Shown here: positions 54,755-64,000 of the stretch, piece after piece
Layout: each line of letters starts with the position of its first letter
How positions within the stretch are numbered: position 1 is the stretch's first letter
Origin: Streptomyces sp. NRRL F-5135
Lineage (GTDB): Bacteria; Actinomycetota; Actinomycetes; Streptomycetales; Streptomycetaceae
Direction of reading: 5' to 3'
DNA: 64,000 nucleotides
Assembly (NCBI RefSeq): GCF_000719775.1
Contig: NZ_JOHR01000007.1
Location: forward strand, 434,001 to 498,000
Notes under the pieces: model-generated
What the model was told of the DNA's origin: nothing
Databases searched by the model: none
The model's input: the letters and a program-made list of their open reading frames with translations, nothing else
Position numbers and translations under genes: made by a program

Positions 54755-55118
54755 TCGGACGAGTCAACAGCGTACATGGCCCACGGGGCCGGGCCGCAAA
54801 CCGATGGGGCAGGGGGATATTCGCACCCTGGAAAGAGTGGGTCGCCGGATCGGGGGCCGGGCCGCGGGTTCGTACGGTGGGGGCTCCTCGGGGTTTGCGT
54901 CGGAGGCTGCGGCACCGCCGATGTCTCCGAAGCGCTGGTCGAGAGGAAGTCGTTCGCCCTGAACGGGAAGACGCTGACGATGGCGTTCGCTGCCGGCCCG
55001 CGAACCGACCGGCCCGTGTGTTCGTCCTTACCTGGTGGGAGAATGGACCCCGGCCGAACAGGTCGGAGGCAGTGGACCATTCGGCCACACGAGGGCGAAC
55101 AGGGCACGGGAGAGGGAT
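54755..55118. other. Intergenic region, 364 bp
   Basis: This contains the promoter side of tRNA-Val (minus strand) and the leader of the coiled-coil gene (plus strand). No gene is visible; no clear -35/-10 pair was assigned. Confidence 0.4.
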
Positions 55119-56522
<1,404 letters not shown>

Positions 56523-56672
56523 CGTATCCGCTGTCCCTGCCTTACCCCTTCCACTATCCAGCTTTTCCTAATTTGTCCCGGAGTCGCCCGGGGCGGATCC
56601 TGGATGCGTACCCGAGCACGTCGTGAGTACCTCGTGCCGGACACACGCATGTGATGCCAAAGGAGACCGCTC

Positions 56673-57233
56673 ATGGCCGGCCAAGCGCTCCGTCGCCCGC
56701 ACCGGCGGCACGTCAAGCTCGACGAACATCTCCCACTCGATCACCACCTCAATCAGGTCTACCGTGTCGGGGCCGGTGTGATGGGTCTGATCCTGACCGT
56801 CTTCGGCATCCTCGGGCTGATCGACAAAATCGGCTTCTTCGACACCGGAGGCGCCACGGTCGCGGGCCTGAACACCAACGGCGCGCTCAGCGTGTTGTCC
56901 ATCTGCGTCGGTCTGATCCTCTTCGCCGGCATGGTCGTCGGCGGAAATATCGCCTCCACCCTGAACATGGTCATCGGCGTCCTCTTCATCGCCAGCGGGT
57001 TCGTCAATCTCGCCCTGCTGGAGACCAGTTACAACTTCCTGGCCTTCCATATCCAGAACGTGCTGTTCAGCTTTGTCGTGGGCGTCCTGCTGATGTTCTT
57101 CGGGATGTACGGCAGAGTCAGCGCCACCTTGCCGCACGACAACCCGTACTGGCGGGCTCGCCACCCGGAGGCGGCGGAACGCGAGCGGCGGTTGCGGGCG
57201 CGGGGCGGTCAGGGCCGCGTGGGAGTGGGCTGA
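56673..57233 (+). CDS. DUF4383-family membrane protein
   Basis: A 186-residue membrane protein, ATG behind AAAGGAGA. Four hydrophobic segments (about 35-155) contain the DUF4383 pattern: VYRVGAGVMGLILTVFGILG, NTNGALSVLSICVGLIL and STLNMVIGVLFIASGFVNL. The C-terminal tail is basic (NPYWRARHPEAAERERRL) and probably cytoplasmic. Function unknown. Separate promoter likely. Confidence 0.9.
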   Translation: MAGQALRRPHRRHVKLDEHLPLDHHLNQVYRVGAGVMGLILTVFGILGLIDKIGFFDTGGATVAGLNTNGALSVLSICVGLILFAGMVVGGNIASTLNMVIGVLFIASGFVNLALLETSYNFLAFHIQNVLFSFVVGVLLMFFGMYGRVSATLPHDNPYWRARHPEAAERERRLRARGGQGRVGVG

Positions 57234-57251
57234 TCCGTGCGGCCCGCGGCC

Positions 57252-57282
57252 TTGCCGCGTCTCCGCACGGGCCGGATATTCT
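57252..57282 (+). promoter_or_regulatory. Leaderless promoter of fmdB-like gene
   Basis: TTGCCG (57252-57257), 19-bp spacer, TATTCT (57277-57282), then six bases to the ATG at 57289. No ribosome-binding site is present. Confidence 0.6.
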
Positions 57283-57288
57283 GGGCCC

Positions 57289-57510
57289 ATGCCTCGATAC
57301 GAGTACCGCTGCCGCTCCTGTGGTGACACCTTCGAGCTCAGCCGCCCGATGGCGGAGTCCTCGGACGCCGCCGCCTGCCCTGCGGGCCACGATGACACCG
57401 TGAAGCTGCTGTCCACCGTCGCCGTCGGCGGTACGGCCAAGGGCGCCGCGCCCGGACCCGCCGCGAGCGGCGGCGGTGGCGGGTGCTGCGGCGGCGGCTG
57501 CTGCGGCTGA
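57289..57510 (+). CDS. FmdB-type zinc-ribbon protein
   Basis: A 73-residue protein with the invariant FmdB start MPRYEYRCRSCGDTFE; the first CxxC (YRCRSCG) and a single later Cys (ACPAGH) form an imperfect zinc ribbon in this family. The tail is nearly all Gly and Cys (GGGGGCCGGGCCG), which could bind metal. Probably a putative regulatory protein of the FmdB family. Leaderless transcript likely. Confidence 0.92.
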   Translation: MPRYEYRCRSCGDTFELSRPMAESSDAAACPAGHDDTVKLLSTVAVGGTAKGAAPGPAASGGGGGCCGGGCCG

Positions 57511-57686
57511 TCCCTCTCTCCTCGGCCCCTCCCTGGTGTCCGCCGCGCAGACGGCGAGCGGGCGTATGAACGCCTGCCTGCCACACGGCCAGGCGAGGAG
57601 AGAAGCAGCGCGACACCCGCGAGCGAGACGATACCGCCGGCAGCGGTGCCGGCCGGCGTTCGTGGCCTTGCTGGGCACACGGATGG

Positions 57687-58613
57687 TCAAGCGAGGGCGG
57701 GGGCGGCGGCGCGGATGAGGTTACGGAGGATCTGCTCCCCCGCGGCCACTCCCGTGGCCGCGACGGACTCGACGTGGGGTGCGTTCCAGCCCGCGTCGGC
57801 GAGTTCGCCGTGGCCGGGCCGCCAGGCACGGTCGGCCGCGAGGAGCAGGTCGGCGTCGAGGAGCGAGTCGCCGGCTGCGAGAGTGCGACCGGCACCGGTT
57901 CTGCGGGCGACCTCCCGCATCGCGGCACTCTTGGTGAGCGGGCGCGGTACGGCGTAGATCTTGCGCCCTTGCAGGGACACGGCCCAGCCGCGGGGCTCCG
58001 CCCACTCGGCGAGTTCCTTGACCCAGCCCTCGGGCAGCAGCGCCCGGTCGACCACCAGATAAGCGAAAAGGTCCTCGGCGATCCGTTCCTTGAGAAGCCA
58101 GGCGGGGTCGGCCGTGGCGAGCAGATGAGCGCGGATTTCGCCGAGCGGAGCGCATTCGTCGCCCAGCCTGCGCATCACCTGATCGTGCCAGGATCGGTCC
58201 GACACGCCGTTGACCAGCAGATGTCCGCCATTGGCACAGATCGCGTACGCGGGTGGCGGGCCGGGCAGCCGGACCCGGCCGTATTGCTCACGAGTGCGCG
58301 TGGTCGTCGGTACGAAGACGGCGTTCCGGGCCAGCAGGGCGAGCAGTCCCGCGGCCGTCTCGGTCAGATACGACAGCGGTCTGCTCTCGTACACCTCGAC
58401 GCAGAGCAGGCGGGGAGCCTGGGCGTCCGGCATGGAGAGCTGGAGTGCCGCGGCCGAATAGATGAGGGTCCGATCGAGATCACTGGCGACCAGGACCGGT
58501 GGGTGGGGCGAGGAACGCGCGGGGTCGGGCGCCGAGCTGACCGGAGCCGCGTCCGCGGAAACGGAAGTCGGGGCCGCGTGAGCCGGGTCCACGGGAAAGG
58601 AGGGGGTGCTCAC
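57687..58613 (-). CDS. HAD-family hydrolase of the ter-linked operon
   Basis: A 308-residue Cof/sucrose-phosphatase-like HAD enzyme. Motif I is ASDLDRTLIY, motif III Lys is in PLTKSAAM, and motif IV is LAAGDSLLDADLL. The 40-residue N-terminus is disordered. GTG start in a GTGA overlap with the phosphoribosyltransferase/StiP gene. In Anantharaman, Iyer and Aravind's analysis of tellurium-resistance-type systems, such HAD phosphatases form a biosynthetic module with TRSP/PRTase, StiP-like and CitE-like proteins; this gene fits that set. Confidence 0.88.
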   Translation of the reverse strand: MSTPSFPVDPAHAAPTSVSADAAPVSSAPDPARSSPHPPVLVASDLDRTLIYSAAALQLSMPDAQAPRLLCVEVYESRPLSYLTETAAGLLALLARNAVFVPTTTRTREQYGRVRLPGPPPAYAICANGGHLLVNGVSDRSWHDQVMRRLGDECAPLGEIRAHLLATADPAWLLKERIAEDLFAYLVVDRALLPEGWVKELAEWAEPRGWAVSLQGRKIYAVPRPLTKSAAMREVARRTGAGRTLAAGDSLLDADLLLAADRAWRPGHGELADAGWNAPHVESVAATGVAAGEQILRNLIRAAAPALA

Positions 58614-61225
58614 GAAGCGGTCACCGCCTTGCCGTCCGCTCCCGTCGCGCCCCGGGTGTACCGGGGATGGATCAGGCCGACGCAGGAGTACGGAAGGCCG
58701 TCCACCTCCTCGACGGGTACCCCGCGCTGCTGGGCCAGCAGCCGGACGTGGGCGAGGTCGGCCTCGGCGCCGCGCCGGGCGAGGATCTTCCAGGGGACCC
58801 GGCGGAGCAGGACCCGGGTGGTCTCCCCCACTCCCGGCTTGACCAGGTTCACATCGTGGATGCCGTACTGCCGGCTGATCCTCTCGACCGCTGCCCAGCC
58901 CTCCCAGGTGGGAGTGCGGTCGGCCTGGAGGAGTTCCTTGACGTCGGTGTCCACGGCCTCCGTGACCTCGGCGAAACGGGCCGCGACGGTGTCCAGGAAG
59001 TAGCCCGAGACGTCGGCGTCGGCGAGGTCCCGGTAGTGCTTCGCGCCATGGAAGTCCTGTGGGCCCACGAGGTCGGCCCGCAGGACGGTACGGGAGATCA
59101 GGCCGGAGACGGTCGAGTTGAGGCAGGCGGAGGGGATCAGGAAGTCGTCGCGAGTGCCATAGGTCCGTACACAGCCGCCCGGATCCGCGAGCACGGCGAT
59201 CTCGGGGTTGAAGCCTTCGAACGCCGAGAGCGCCTGGCTCAGTTCCCTCGTGATGGCTCCCTTGCCGGTCCAGCCGTCGACGAAGACGACATCGGCGGGA
59301 TCGTGGTGGGCGGCGAGCCAGCGCAGGGCGTTGGTGTCGATGCCCCGGCCGCGGACGATCGATATGGCGTAGTGCGGCAGGTCGAGGCCGTGCCGCCGTT
59401 GGGCCCAGCGGCGCATCAGGACGCCGACGGGGGTGCCGGCCCGGGCCAGTGACACCAGCACCGGGCGGGGCGGGCGTTCGGTCAGGACGATCTCGGTGAC
59501 GGTGCCGACGGCGCGTGCGATACGGGCCGCGGACGTCTCCAGGGCGGAGGCGAAGAGCTGCTGGTACTGGGCATTGGGCTGGTATTCGACAGGAAGGGAC
59601 TCCGCGTAGTGGGCACCACCGCTCTGGATGGCCTCCTCACGCTCCTCCGTGGGTGCTTCGAGCTCCACGTCGGACAGGTCCTGGAGGAGCCAGCCCACGT
59701 CATCGGGCGCGTAGGAGGAGAAGGCGGGGCCACGAAGGGGCTCGGGCAGCATGGAGGTTTCCTGCCGTTCGGGATCGTGCGATGAGCGGCTGTGCGAAGT
59801 CGGCGCCTCGTGCTCGGGGCCTGCGGGAGTGGGCAGATAGGAGGGCAGGACAGCGAGGAGTACCTGGGGTATGTGCTCGGCGAGCTGGGCCAGCAGGCCG
59901 CCGGGAGCGTGCAGCTCGGGGGAATCGGCCTCGGAGTCGACAACCGCGACGACGGCGTCGAAGCCCGCGCCCGCGACGTTGTACGCGTACCGGTCGCCGA
60001 CGCCGTCACCGTCCGGGAAGGCCGCGGTGTCGTGGGCGGGGAAAACGAGCCGGCTGCGTATCGCGTATCCGGGGTCGTCCACGGCCAGCACGGGAGAGCG
60101 GGTGGTGGTGGAGTACCGCACCTCGGCCGCGCAGGAGCCTTCCAGGGCCTCGGCGATGCGCAGGGGCGCGTACATCAGCTCTTCGAAGCCGAGGACGAGA
60201 ACGCGCCGGGCGTCGGTGAGGCGCTCGGCGAGTGCGGCGGCCATCCCCGGCAGCGCCGACTCCAGCCGGGCCCGGTGGGCGGGGGTGAAGCCGTGACGGC
60301 CGCCGTCCGGCAGGCCGACGGGCCAGTCGAGGACGGCGCGCGCCACGGTGCCGTCCACCGGTCGTCTGTCCGGCACTGTCCCGGCCGGCACCGCCGCCGG
60401 TGTGGTCGCCGTACCTGCCCCGTGTCCCGGTACACGGGTCCCGGGGATCGGAACGCCCGACGGACGGGTCTCGTGCTCCTCGACGAGTGCCCGGCCCTTG
60501 GCCAGGACGCCTTCCGGCAGCCGGACCGTACCGGTGACCAGGGTGACCAGGTCGATCCTGGCACCGATCTCGTCGGCGAACTCGGCGAGCCTGCCCTGGT
60601 CGGCCGCCGAGCGCAGGTCGGCCAGCGCGACGATCACGTACCGGGAGCGTGGGTAGCGCTCGTGGAGGGCGCTGATGGTGTTGAGGACGGTGTTGCCGGT
60701 GGAGAACTCGTCGTCGACGAGGACCAGCGGGCCCTCCCCGGCGAGCAGGCCCGGATCCTCCGGGAGCAGCAGATGGGAGGTGGCATGCGAATGCGACTCC
60801 TCGAAGCCGCCCGCCCGGGCCACGCCCGGGACGGGGCGGCGCGTCGAGTGCAGATACGGGGCGTCGCGCAACCCGTCCGCGACGGAGTGGCCGAGCCCGG
60901 TCGCGGTCTCCGCGTAACCGAGCACCACCGCCCGCGCCGCGTCGCGGCCGAGCAGCGCCCGTACCCGCTCGCCCAGTGCCACGCCCGTGCCATGGACGAC
61001 ACCGGGGCTCTGCGGCACATGCTTGCCCAGCACGTTCGAGACAAGGAGGTGGGCCCGTTTGGGGTTGCGTCGCAGTGCCAGGCCGAGCAGCTCGGGCAGT
61101 CGCTCGTCCCCGTCGAGTGTGACGCCCAGCCGCTCGGCGACCCATGTCCCGGACCACACCACGTCGGGGTTCTCTCTCTTGCTCGGGAGGACACCGGCAT
61201 CCACCGGCGGTATGCCGGCCGTCAC
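58610..61225 (-). CDS. Fused phosphoribosyltransferase (TRSP) / StiP-family protein
   Basis: An 871-residue protein joining two genes usually separate. Residues about 1-460: orotate-PRTase-like and TRSP domains, with the PRPP loop VLVDDEFSTGNTVLNT, GYAETATGLGHSVAD and FEELMYAPLRIAEAL. Residues about 490-871: StiP/PELOTA-PRTase-like region, with LVSLARAGTPVGVLMRRWAQ, VVFVDGWTGKGAITREL and FHGAKHYRDLADADVSGYF. An internal ATG with AGGA upstream (59752) lies at the domain junction and may also be used to make the second part alone. It is coupled by GTGA overlaps on both sides. Such proteins are predicted to make a nucleotide-like metabolite in stress response. Confidence 0.85.
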   Translation of the reverse strand: MTAGIPPVDAGVLPSKRENPDVVWSGTWVAERLGVTLDGDERLPELLGLALRRNPKRAHLLVSNVLGKHVPQSPGVVHGTGVALGERVRALLGRDAARAVVLGYAETATGLGHSVADGLRDAPYLHSTRRPVPGVARAGGFEESHSHATSHLLLPEDPGLLAGEGPLVLVDDEFSTGNTVLNTISALHERYPRSRYVIVALADLRSAADQGRLAEFADEIGARIDLVTLVTGTVRLPEGVLAKGRALVEEHETRPSGVPIPGTRVPGHGAGTATTPAAVPAGTVPDRRPVDGTVARAVLDWPVGLPDGGRHGFTPAHRARLESALPGMAAALAERLTDARRVLVLGFEELMYAPLRIAEALEGSCAAEVRYSTTTRSPVLAVDDPGYAIRSRLVFPAHDTAAFPDGDGVGDRYAYNVAGAGFDAVVAVVDSEADSPELHAPGGLLAQLAEHIPQVLLAVLPSYLPTPAGPEHEAPTSHSRSSHDPERQETSMLPEPLRGPAFSSYAPDDVGWLLQDLSDVELEAPTEEREEAIQSGGAHYAESLPVEYQPNAQYQQLFASALETSAARIARAVGTVTEIVLTERPPRPVLVSLARAGTPVGVLMRRWAQRRHGLDLPHYAISIVRGRGIDTNALRWLAAHHDPADVVFVDGWTGKGAITRELSQALSAFEGFNPEIAVLADPGGCVRTYGTRDDFLIPSACLNSTVSGLISRTVLRADLVGPQDFHGAKHYRDLADADVSGYFLDTVAARFAEVTEAVDTDVKELLQADRTPTWEGWAAVERISRQYGIHDVNLVKPGVGETTRVLLRRVPWKILARRGAEADLAHVRLLAQQRGVPVEEVDGLPYSCVGLIHPRYTRGATGADGKAVTAS

Positions 61226-62385
61226 CGGGGGATGCCCGCGGTCAGGAGGTCCACGAAGCCGATGTCCTCGCGCGCGACGCCGAAGACCTCGGCACGCAGA
61301 AGCGTGCGTTCGGCCCAGGCGCGGTGCGGCCTGGCCTCGTTCATCTTGTTCGTGTACGCCGAGCGCAGCACGCCACCTCCGTCACGTTCCGGCCGCAGGA
61401 TGTCCTGCGCATCGCTGAACTCCTCATGGCTGACGACCGAGAGCGCGTGGACCGGGGGGACGTGGGAGGGGTGGATGCAGGTCTTGCCCAGGAGTCCGTT
61501 GGCCCGGTCCAGGGCGATCTCACTCAGCAGCCCGTCCATGTCGTGTTCGATCAACGTCGTGCGCAGTTCCTCGGCGCTGCCTTCGAGGAAGGGACTGCGC
61601 CGCAGCTGCGGTTTGAACATGCGCTCCTGCAACCGGAAGTACTCCCAGACGGGACCGGTGATCGTGAAGCCGGTACCGTCGGCACGGCCCAGCACGTTGA
61701 CCACGTCGGCGATGACTCCGGCCACGATACGCACGTCGTACGCCGTCATGTCGGGGGACCTGCGCAGTCCGTATGCCGAGCAGAAGTCGGTGACCCCCAG
61801 CCGCAGGGCGAGGACCCGGTCGCGGTACTTGTCGACGGTGGTGGCGATGCCGGTGAGGGTGGCGGTCCTGGTCTCCAGGTGCAGCAGCTCGGGCGACTCG
61901 AGGACCGGCATCGCGTACAGCTTGTGTCCGCTCACGCTCTCCGCGTCGACGAGCGCTTCCAGGAAGGGGGTACCGCGCTCCTCGGTGAACTTGGGGAGTA
62001 CGAATCCGGACAGCGGCCGGACAGCCGGGCCGAGCCGTTGTACGAGGTCGGGAATCTGCTCCGGTTCCCGGACACGGATGAACAGCAGCGGGGTCTCGGC
62101 CCCCTGCTCGGCAAGCTTCTCGAACTGCCGGACGAGGTTGATCTCGGCGCCCTCGACCTCGGCGTCATGGATGGAATCCTCCAGGCAGAGCACCATGGAG
62201 ACGACCCCGCGCCGGGCGAGCTTGAGCACGTCGTCGGCGAGCCGCGGCCTGGTGGCCGGGCTGTAGAGCGTGGCCCCGAGCGCCGCCGAGAGCAGGTCGG
62301 CCGGGGAGCCGGCGTGGAAGTCGCACGGCTCCTTATGGAACAAGCGCTTCCGGACAGCAGGCGAAACATGCCCGTAATGACGCAT
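61222..62385 (-). CDS. HpcH/HpaI (CitE-like) lyase of the ter-linked operon
   Basis: A 387-residue TIM-barrel lyase, ATG with GGGGGC upstream; first gene of the minus-strand operon. Family marks: MVLCLEDSIHDAEVEGAE (metal-site acidic residues), GFVLPKF, LRLGVTDFCSAYGLRRS and GKTCIHPSHVPPVHAL. This subgroup is the one tied to TerD/PRTase/HAD stress-response clusters and is distinct from the aldolase at the window start. Substrate unknown. Confidence 0.9.
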   Translation of the reverse strand: MRHYGHVSPAVRKRLFHKEPCDFHAGSPADLLSAALGATLYSPATRPRLADDVLKLARRGVVSMVLCLEDSIHDAEVEGAEINLVRQFEKLAEQGAETPLLFIRVREPEQIPDLVQRLGPAVRPLSGFVLPKFTEERGTPFLEALVDAESVSGHKLYAMPVLESPELLHLETRTATLTGIATTVDKYRDRVLALRLGVTDFCSAYGLRRSPDMTAYDVRIVAGVIADVVNVLGRADGTGFTITGPVWEYFRLQERMFKPQLRRSPFLEGSAEELRTTLIEHDMDGLLSEIALDRANGLLGKTCIHPSHVPPVHALSVVSHEEFSDAQDILRPERDGGGVLRSAYTNKMNEARPHRAWAERTLLRAEVFGVAREDIGFVDLLTAGIPR

Positions 62386-62431
62386 TTATAGCCCCCGTAC
62401 TGCCGAAAATAGCCTGTCGGTCATGTGGCCG

Positions 62432-62458
62432 GTAATAGTACGTATGGACGGGTGTCAA
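62432..62458 (-). promoter_or_regulatory. Promoter of the ter-linked minus-strand operon
   Basis: On the minus strand a consensus TTGACA (62458-62453) is followed by a 15-bp spacer and TATTAC (62437-62432). The 179-bp intergenic region is A/T-richer than its surroundings. The spacer is short, so an accessory factor may be needed. Confidence 0.5.
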
Positions 62459-62564
62459 GAGTTCCCCCGGTACATGAAATCCCGGTGACCCCTCGTTCAC
62501 CCGGCCTGCCGGCGGGCGGCGTGGACCGGCCCCGCGTTGTCCACGCGGGCGCCGGGAGGGCAGG

Positions 62565-63536
62565 ATGACCGGCATGACGCACGCGATGCTGAAGGGCTCG
62601 AACGTCCCCCTCGACGCCATGGCCGTACGGGCCGTGCTGCGCTGGTCCCCGGGCGCCGGGGTGCCCGACGTGGATGCCTCCGCCCTGTTGCTCGGGGCGG
62701 GCGGCCGGGTGCGCTCCGACGAGGACTTCATCTTCTACAACCAGCCGCGGCACCCGTCGGGGCTGGTGCGGCGGCTGTCCAAGAAGCAGGCCGGTGACAC
62801 GCTGACGGACACCGTGGAGGCCGACCTCGCCTCCCTCGACGCCTCGGTCGAACAGGTGGTGCTCGCGGCTTCCTCCGACGGAGGAAGCTTCCAGCACGTG
62901 AGCGACCTGCGGGTCGAGCTGTACGACGCGGGTGCGGCCGACGGCGATCCGCTGGCCGTCTTCGACGTACGGCCCGAGACCGGCGAGGAGACCGCGATCA
63001 TCTGCGGCGAGCTCTACCGGCGCGGGGAGGGCTGGAAGTTCCGTGCGGTCGGCCAGGGCTACCCGACCGGGCTGGTGGGGCTGGCCACGGCCTTCGGTAT
63101 CTCGGTCGACGAGAGCGAGCAGGGCGCGGGGGACGACTCGGCGGAGGAGGGTGCCGGTGTCCGGACCGAAAACGCCCGGCCCGAGGACGTCCAGACCGAC
63201 GGCGCCGAGTCCGACACGGCGCAGGCCGAGGCGGAGCGGCCCGCACCCGGACAGCCTGTCAACGACCCCGCGGCCGTCACCTCGGCGCTCCCGGCCCCGG
63301 CGGCCGACCGGCTGCCGCCGCCGCCCGGCCGGCCACCCGCCCAGCCGGCCGTACCGCCCGCGTACGGATACCCGCAGCCCGCGCTGCCTTCGGCGCCGCC
63401 CAGCTATGGCTATCCCCAACCGGTGTCGTCGCCCCAGCCCGCCTACGGCTATCCACAGCCGGCCGCCGCGGCGGCTCCCGCTCCGGACCCGAACTTCCGG
63501 CTGCCTCCGATGGGGCCCCAGTTCGTCCGCTCCTAG
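62565..63536 (+). CDS. TerD-family protein with repeat tail
   Basis: A 323-residue protein. ATG 62565 (GGGAGG upstream) is used; ATG 62574 is also possible. Residues about 1-185 form the TerD beta-sandwich: MLKGSNVPL, VDASALLLGAGGRVRSDEDF and IFYNQPRHPSG, with Ca-binding-type acidic residues only partly kept. An acidic disordered linker follows, then a Pro/Tyr/Gly repeat tail with four YGYPQP units. It is divergent from the CitE-PRTase-HAD operon. TerD proteins bind Ca and take part in tellurite/oxidative stress and, in Streptomyces, differentiation. Confidence 0.9.
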   Translation: MTGMTHAMLKGSNVPLDAMAVRAVLRWSPGAGVPDVDASALLLGAGGRVRSDEDFIFYNQPRHPSGLVRRLSKKQAGDTLTDTVEADLASLDASVEQVVLAASSDGGSFQHVSDLRVELYDAGAADGDPLAVFDVRPETGEETAIICGELYRRGEGWKFRAVGQGYPTGLVGLATAFGISVDESEQGAGDDSAEEGAGVRTENARPEDVQTDGAESDTAQAEAERPAPGQPVNDPAAVTSALPAPAADRLPPPPGRPPAQPAVPPAYGYPQPALPSAPPSYGYPQPVSSPQPAYGYPQPAAAAAPAPDPNFRLPPMGPQFVRS

Positions 63537-63569
63537 AGCCCGGCCGTCTCCGCACACGGCGGCCGCCTC

Positions 63570-64000
63570 TCAGGCCTTCGTCTTGTAGCCACGCCCCCAC
63601 TGGAGGCCCCAGCCGTACAGCCGGTCCAGCTCGGCCTGGAAGCCGTAGACGAACTTCACCTCGCGCCGCACGACCAGTTCGCCCTTGACCTTCTCCAGCG
63701 AGAACACCGCGCAGGAGCGGGCCTCAGGGGCGTCCTCGTCCAGTTCGATCTCGACCCGTGGGCCGCTGCTCGGATAGAGCGTGACCATGGCGTGCGTACG
63801 GTCGAAGGCCGGCGTCTGGTCGTAGATGTAGACGAAGAACAGCAATCGCTTGATCTCGTCCTTCTGGTCGAGGTTGACGTAGACCGTCTCGCCCGAGCCC
63901 GCGCCGAACCGGTCGTCGCCGCTCAGCTTCACGTACGGCGGCCCGTTGAGGTCACCGAGGAAGTTGCCCAGCGGCTGGACGACTCCCTTCGTGCCGTCGG
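63570..64000 (-). CDS. TerD-family protein (5' end beyond window)
   Basis: The frame is open to the window edge on the minus strand, so only the C-terminal part (about 143 residues) is visible. It contains VVQPLGNFLGDLNGPPYVKL, SGDDRFGAGSGETVYVNLDQ, LLFFVYIYDQTPAFDRTHA and CAVFSLEKVKGELVVRREV, the pattern of TerD/TerA-type tellurium-resistance proteins. It is tail-to-tail with the complete TerD gene at 62565, showing that the ter locus continues beyond 64 kb. Confidence 0.88.
   Translation of the reverse strand, partial: DGTKGVVQPLGNFLGDLNGPPYVKLSGDDRFGAGSGETVYVNLDQKDEIKRLLFFVYIYDQTPAFDRTHAMVTLYPSSGPRVEIELDEDAPEARSCAVFSLEKVKGELVVRREVKFVYGFQAELDRLYGWGLQWGRGYKTKA

Overview
The window reads as a chromosomal segment of a Streptomyces or close relative. 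The DNA is very GC-rich with strong third-position G/C. GTG starts and 4-bp ATGA/GTGA gene overlaps are common. There is a mycothiol-dependent enzyme, SCO-type conserved families, several leaderless promoters and only a few TTA (bldA) codons. No transposase, phage gene, CRISPR array, rRNA or origin was seen. One tRNA (Val, anticodon UAC) is present.

Layout. 1-3.4 kb: aldolase (5' cut), 2-hydroxyacid dehydrogenase and an atypical Nramp-like transporter. 3.5-10.9 kb: small lipoprotein, MFS exporter with a C-terminal beta domain, methyltransferase, cell-wall amidase, membrane proteins and a mycothiol-dependent enzyme. 10.9-14.4 kb: minus-strand operon of glycosyltransferase, methyltransferase and an alpha/alpha-toroid protein. 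14.8-20.4 kb: secreted subtilase, XRE-cupin regulator, SDR and a secreted nuclease. 20.7-27.2 kb: a cobalamin riboswitch heads five tightly packed genes, two membrane-anchored surface proteins plus a complete ECF transporter (T, fused A-A, S). 27.4-43.2 kb: mixed housekeeping and accessory genes, including GT87/PAP2, a drug exporter fused to a MarR-like domain, HAD, FetB-like permease, secreted HNH nuclease, PhoD, an FAD protein, DoxX and DedA-like.

43.2-46.8 kb is a distinct cassette: a GntR regulator with a CTAGA operator array, a Cys-rich protein, a HemB-like protein lacking both Schiff-base lysines, and a HemC paralogue with its key residues intact. Two of its genes carry TTA codons and its codon use is less GC-biased than its neighbours. 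46.9-54.1 kb is a LacI-controlled ABC sugar importer with a GH3 glycosidase, laid out like the Streptomyces bxlR-bxlEFGA xylobiose system. 54.3-57.5 kb holds a GYD protein, the tRNA, a coiled-coil protein, DUF4383 and FmdB. 57.7-64 kb is a ter-type stress-response locus: HAD, a fused phosphoribosyltransferase/StiP protein, a CitE-like lyase, and two TerD-family proteins, the last cut by the window end.

The most unusual elements are the HemB/HemC-like cassette and the riboswitch-controlled surface-capture plus ECF uptake system, whose two extracellular proteins may resemble a split version of the animal intrinsic factor/transcobalamin architecture. The latter comparison is an inference.
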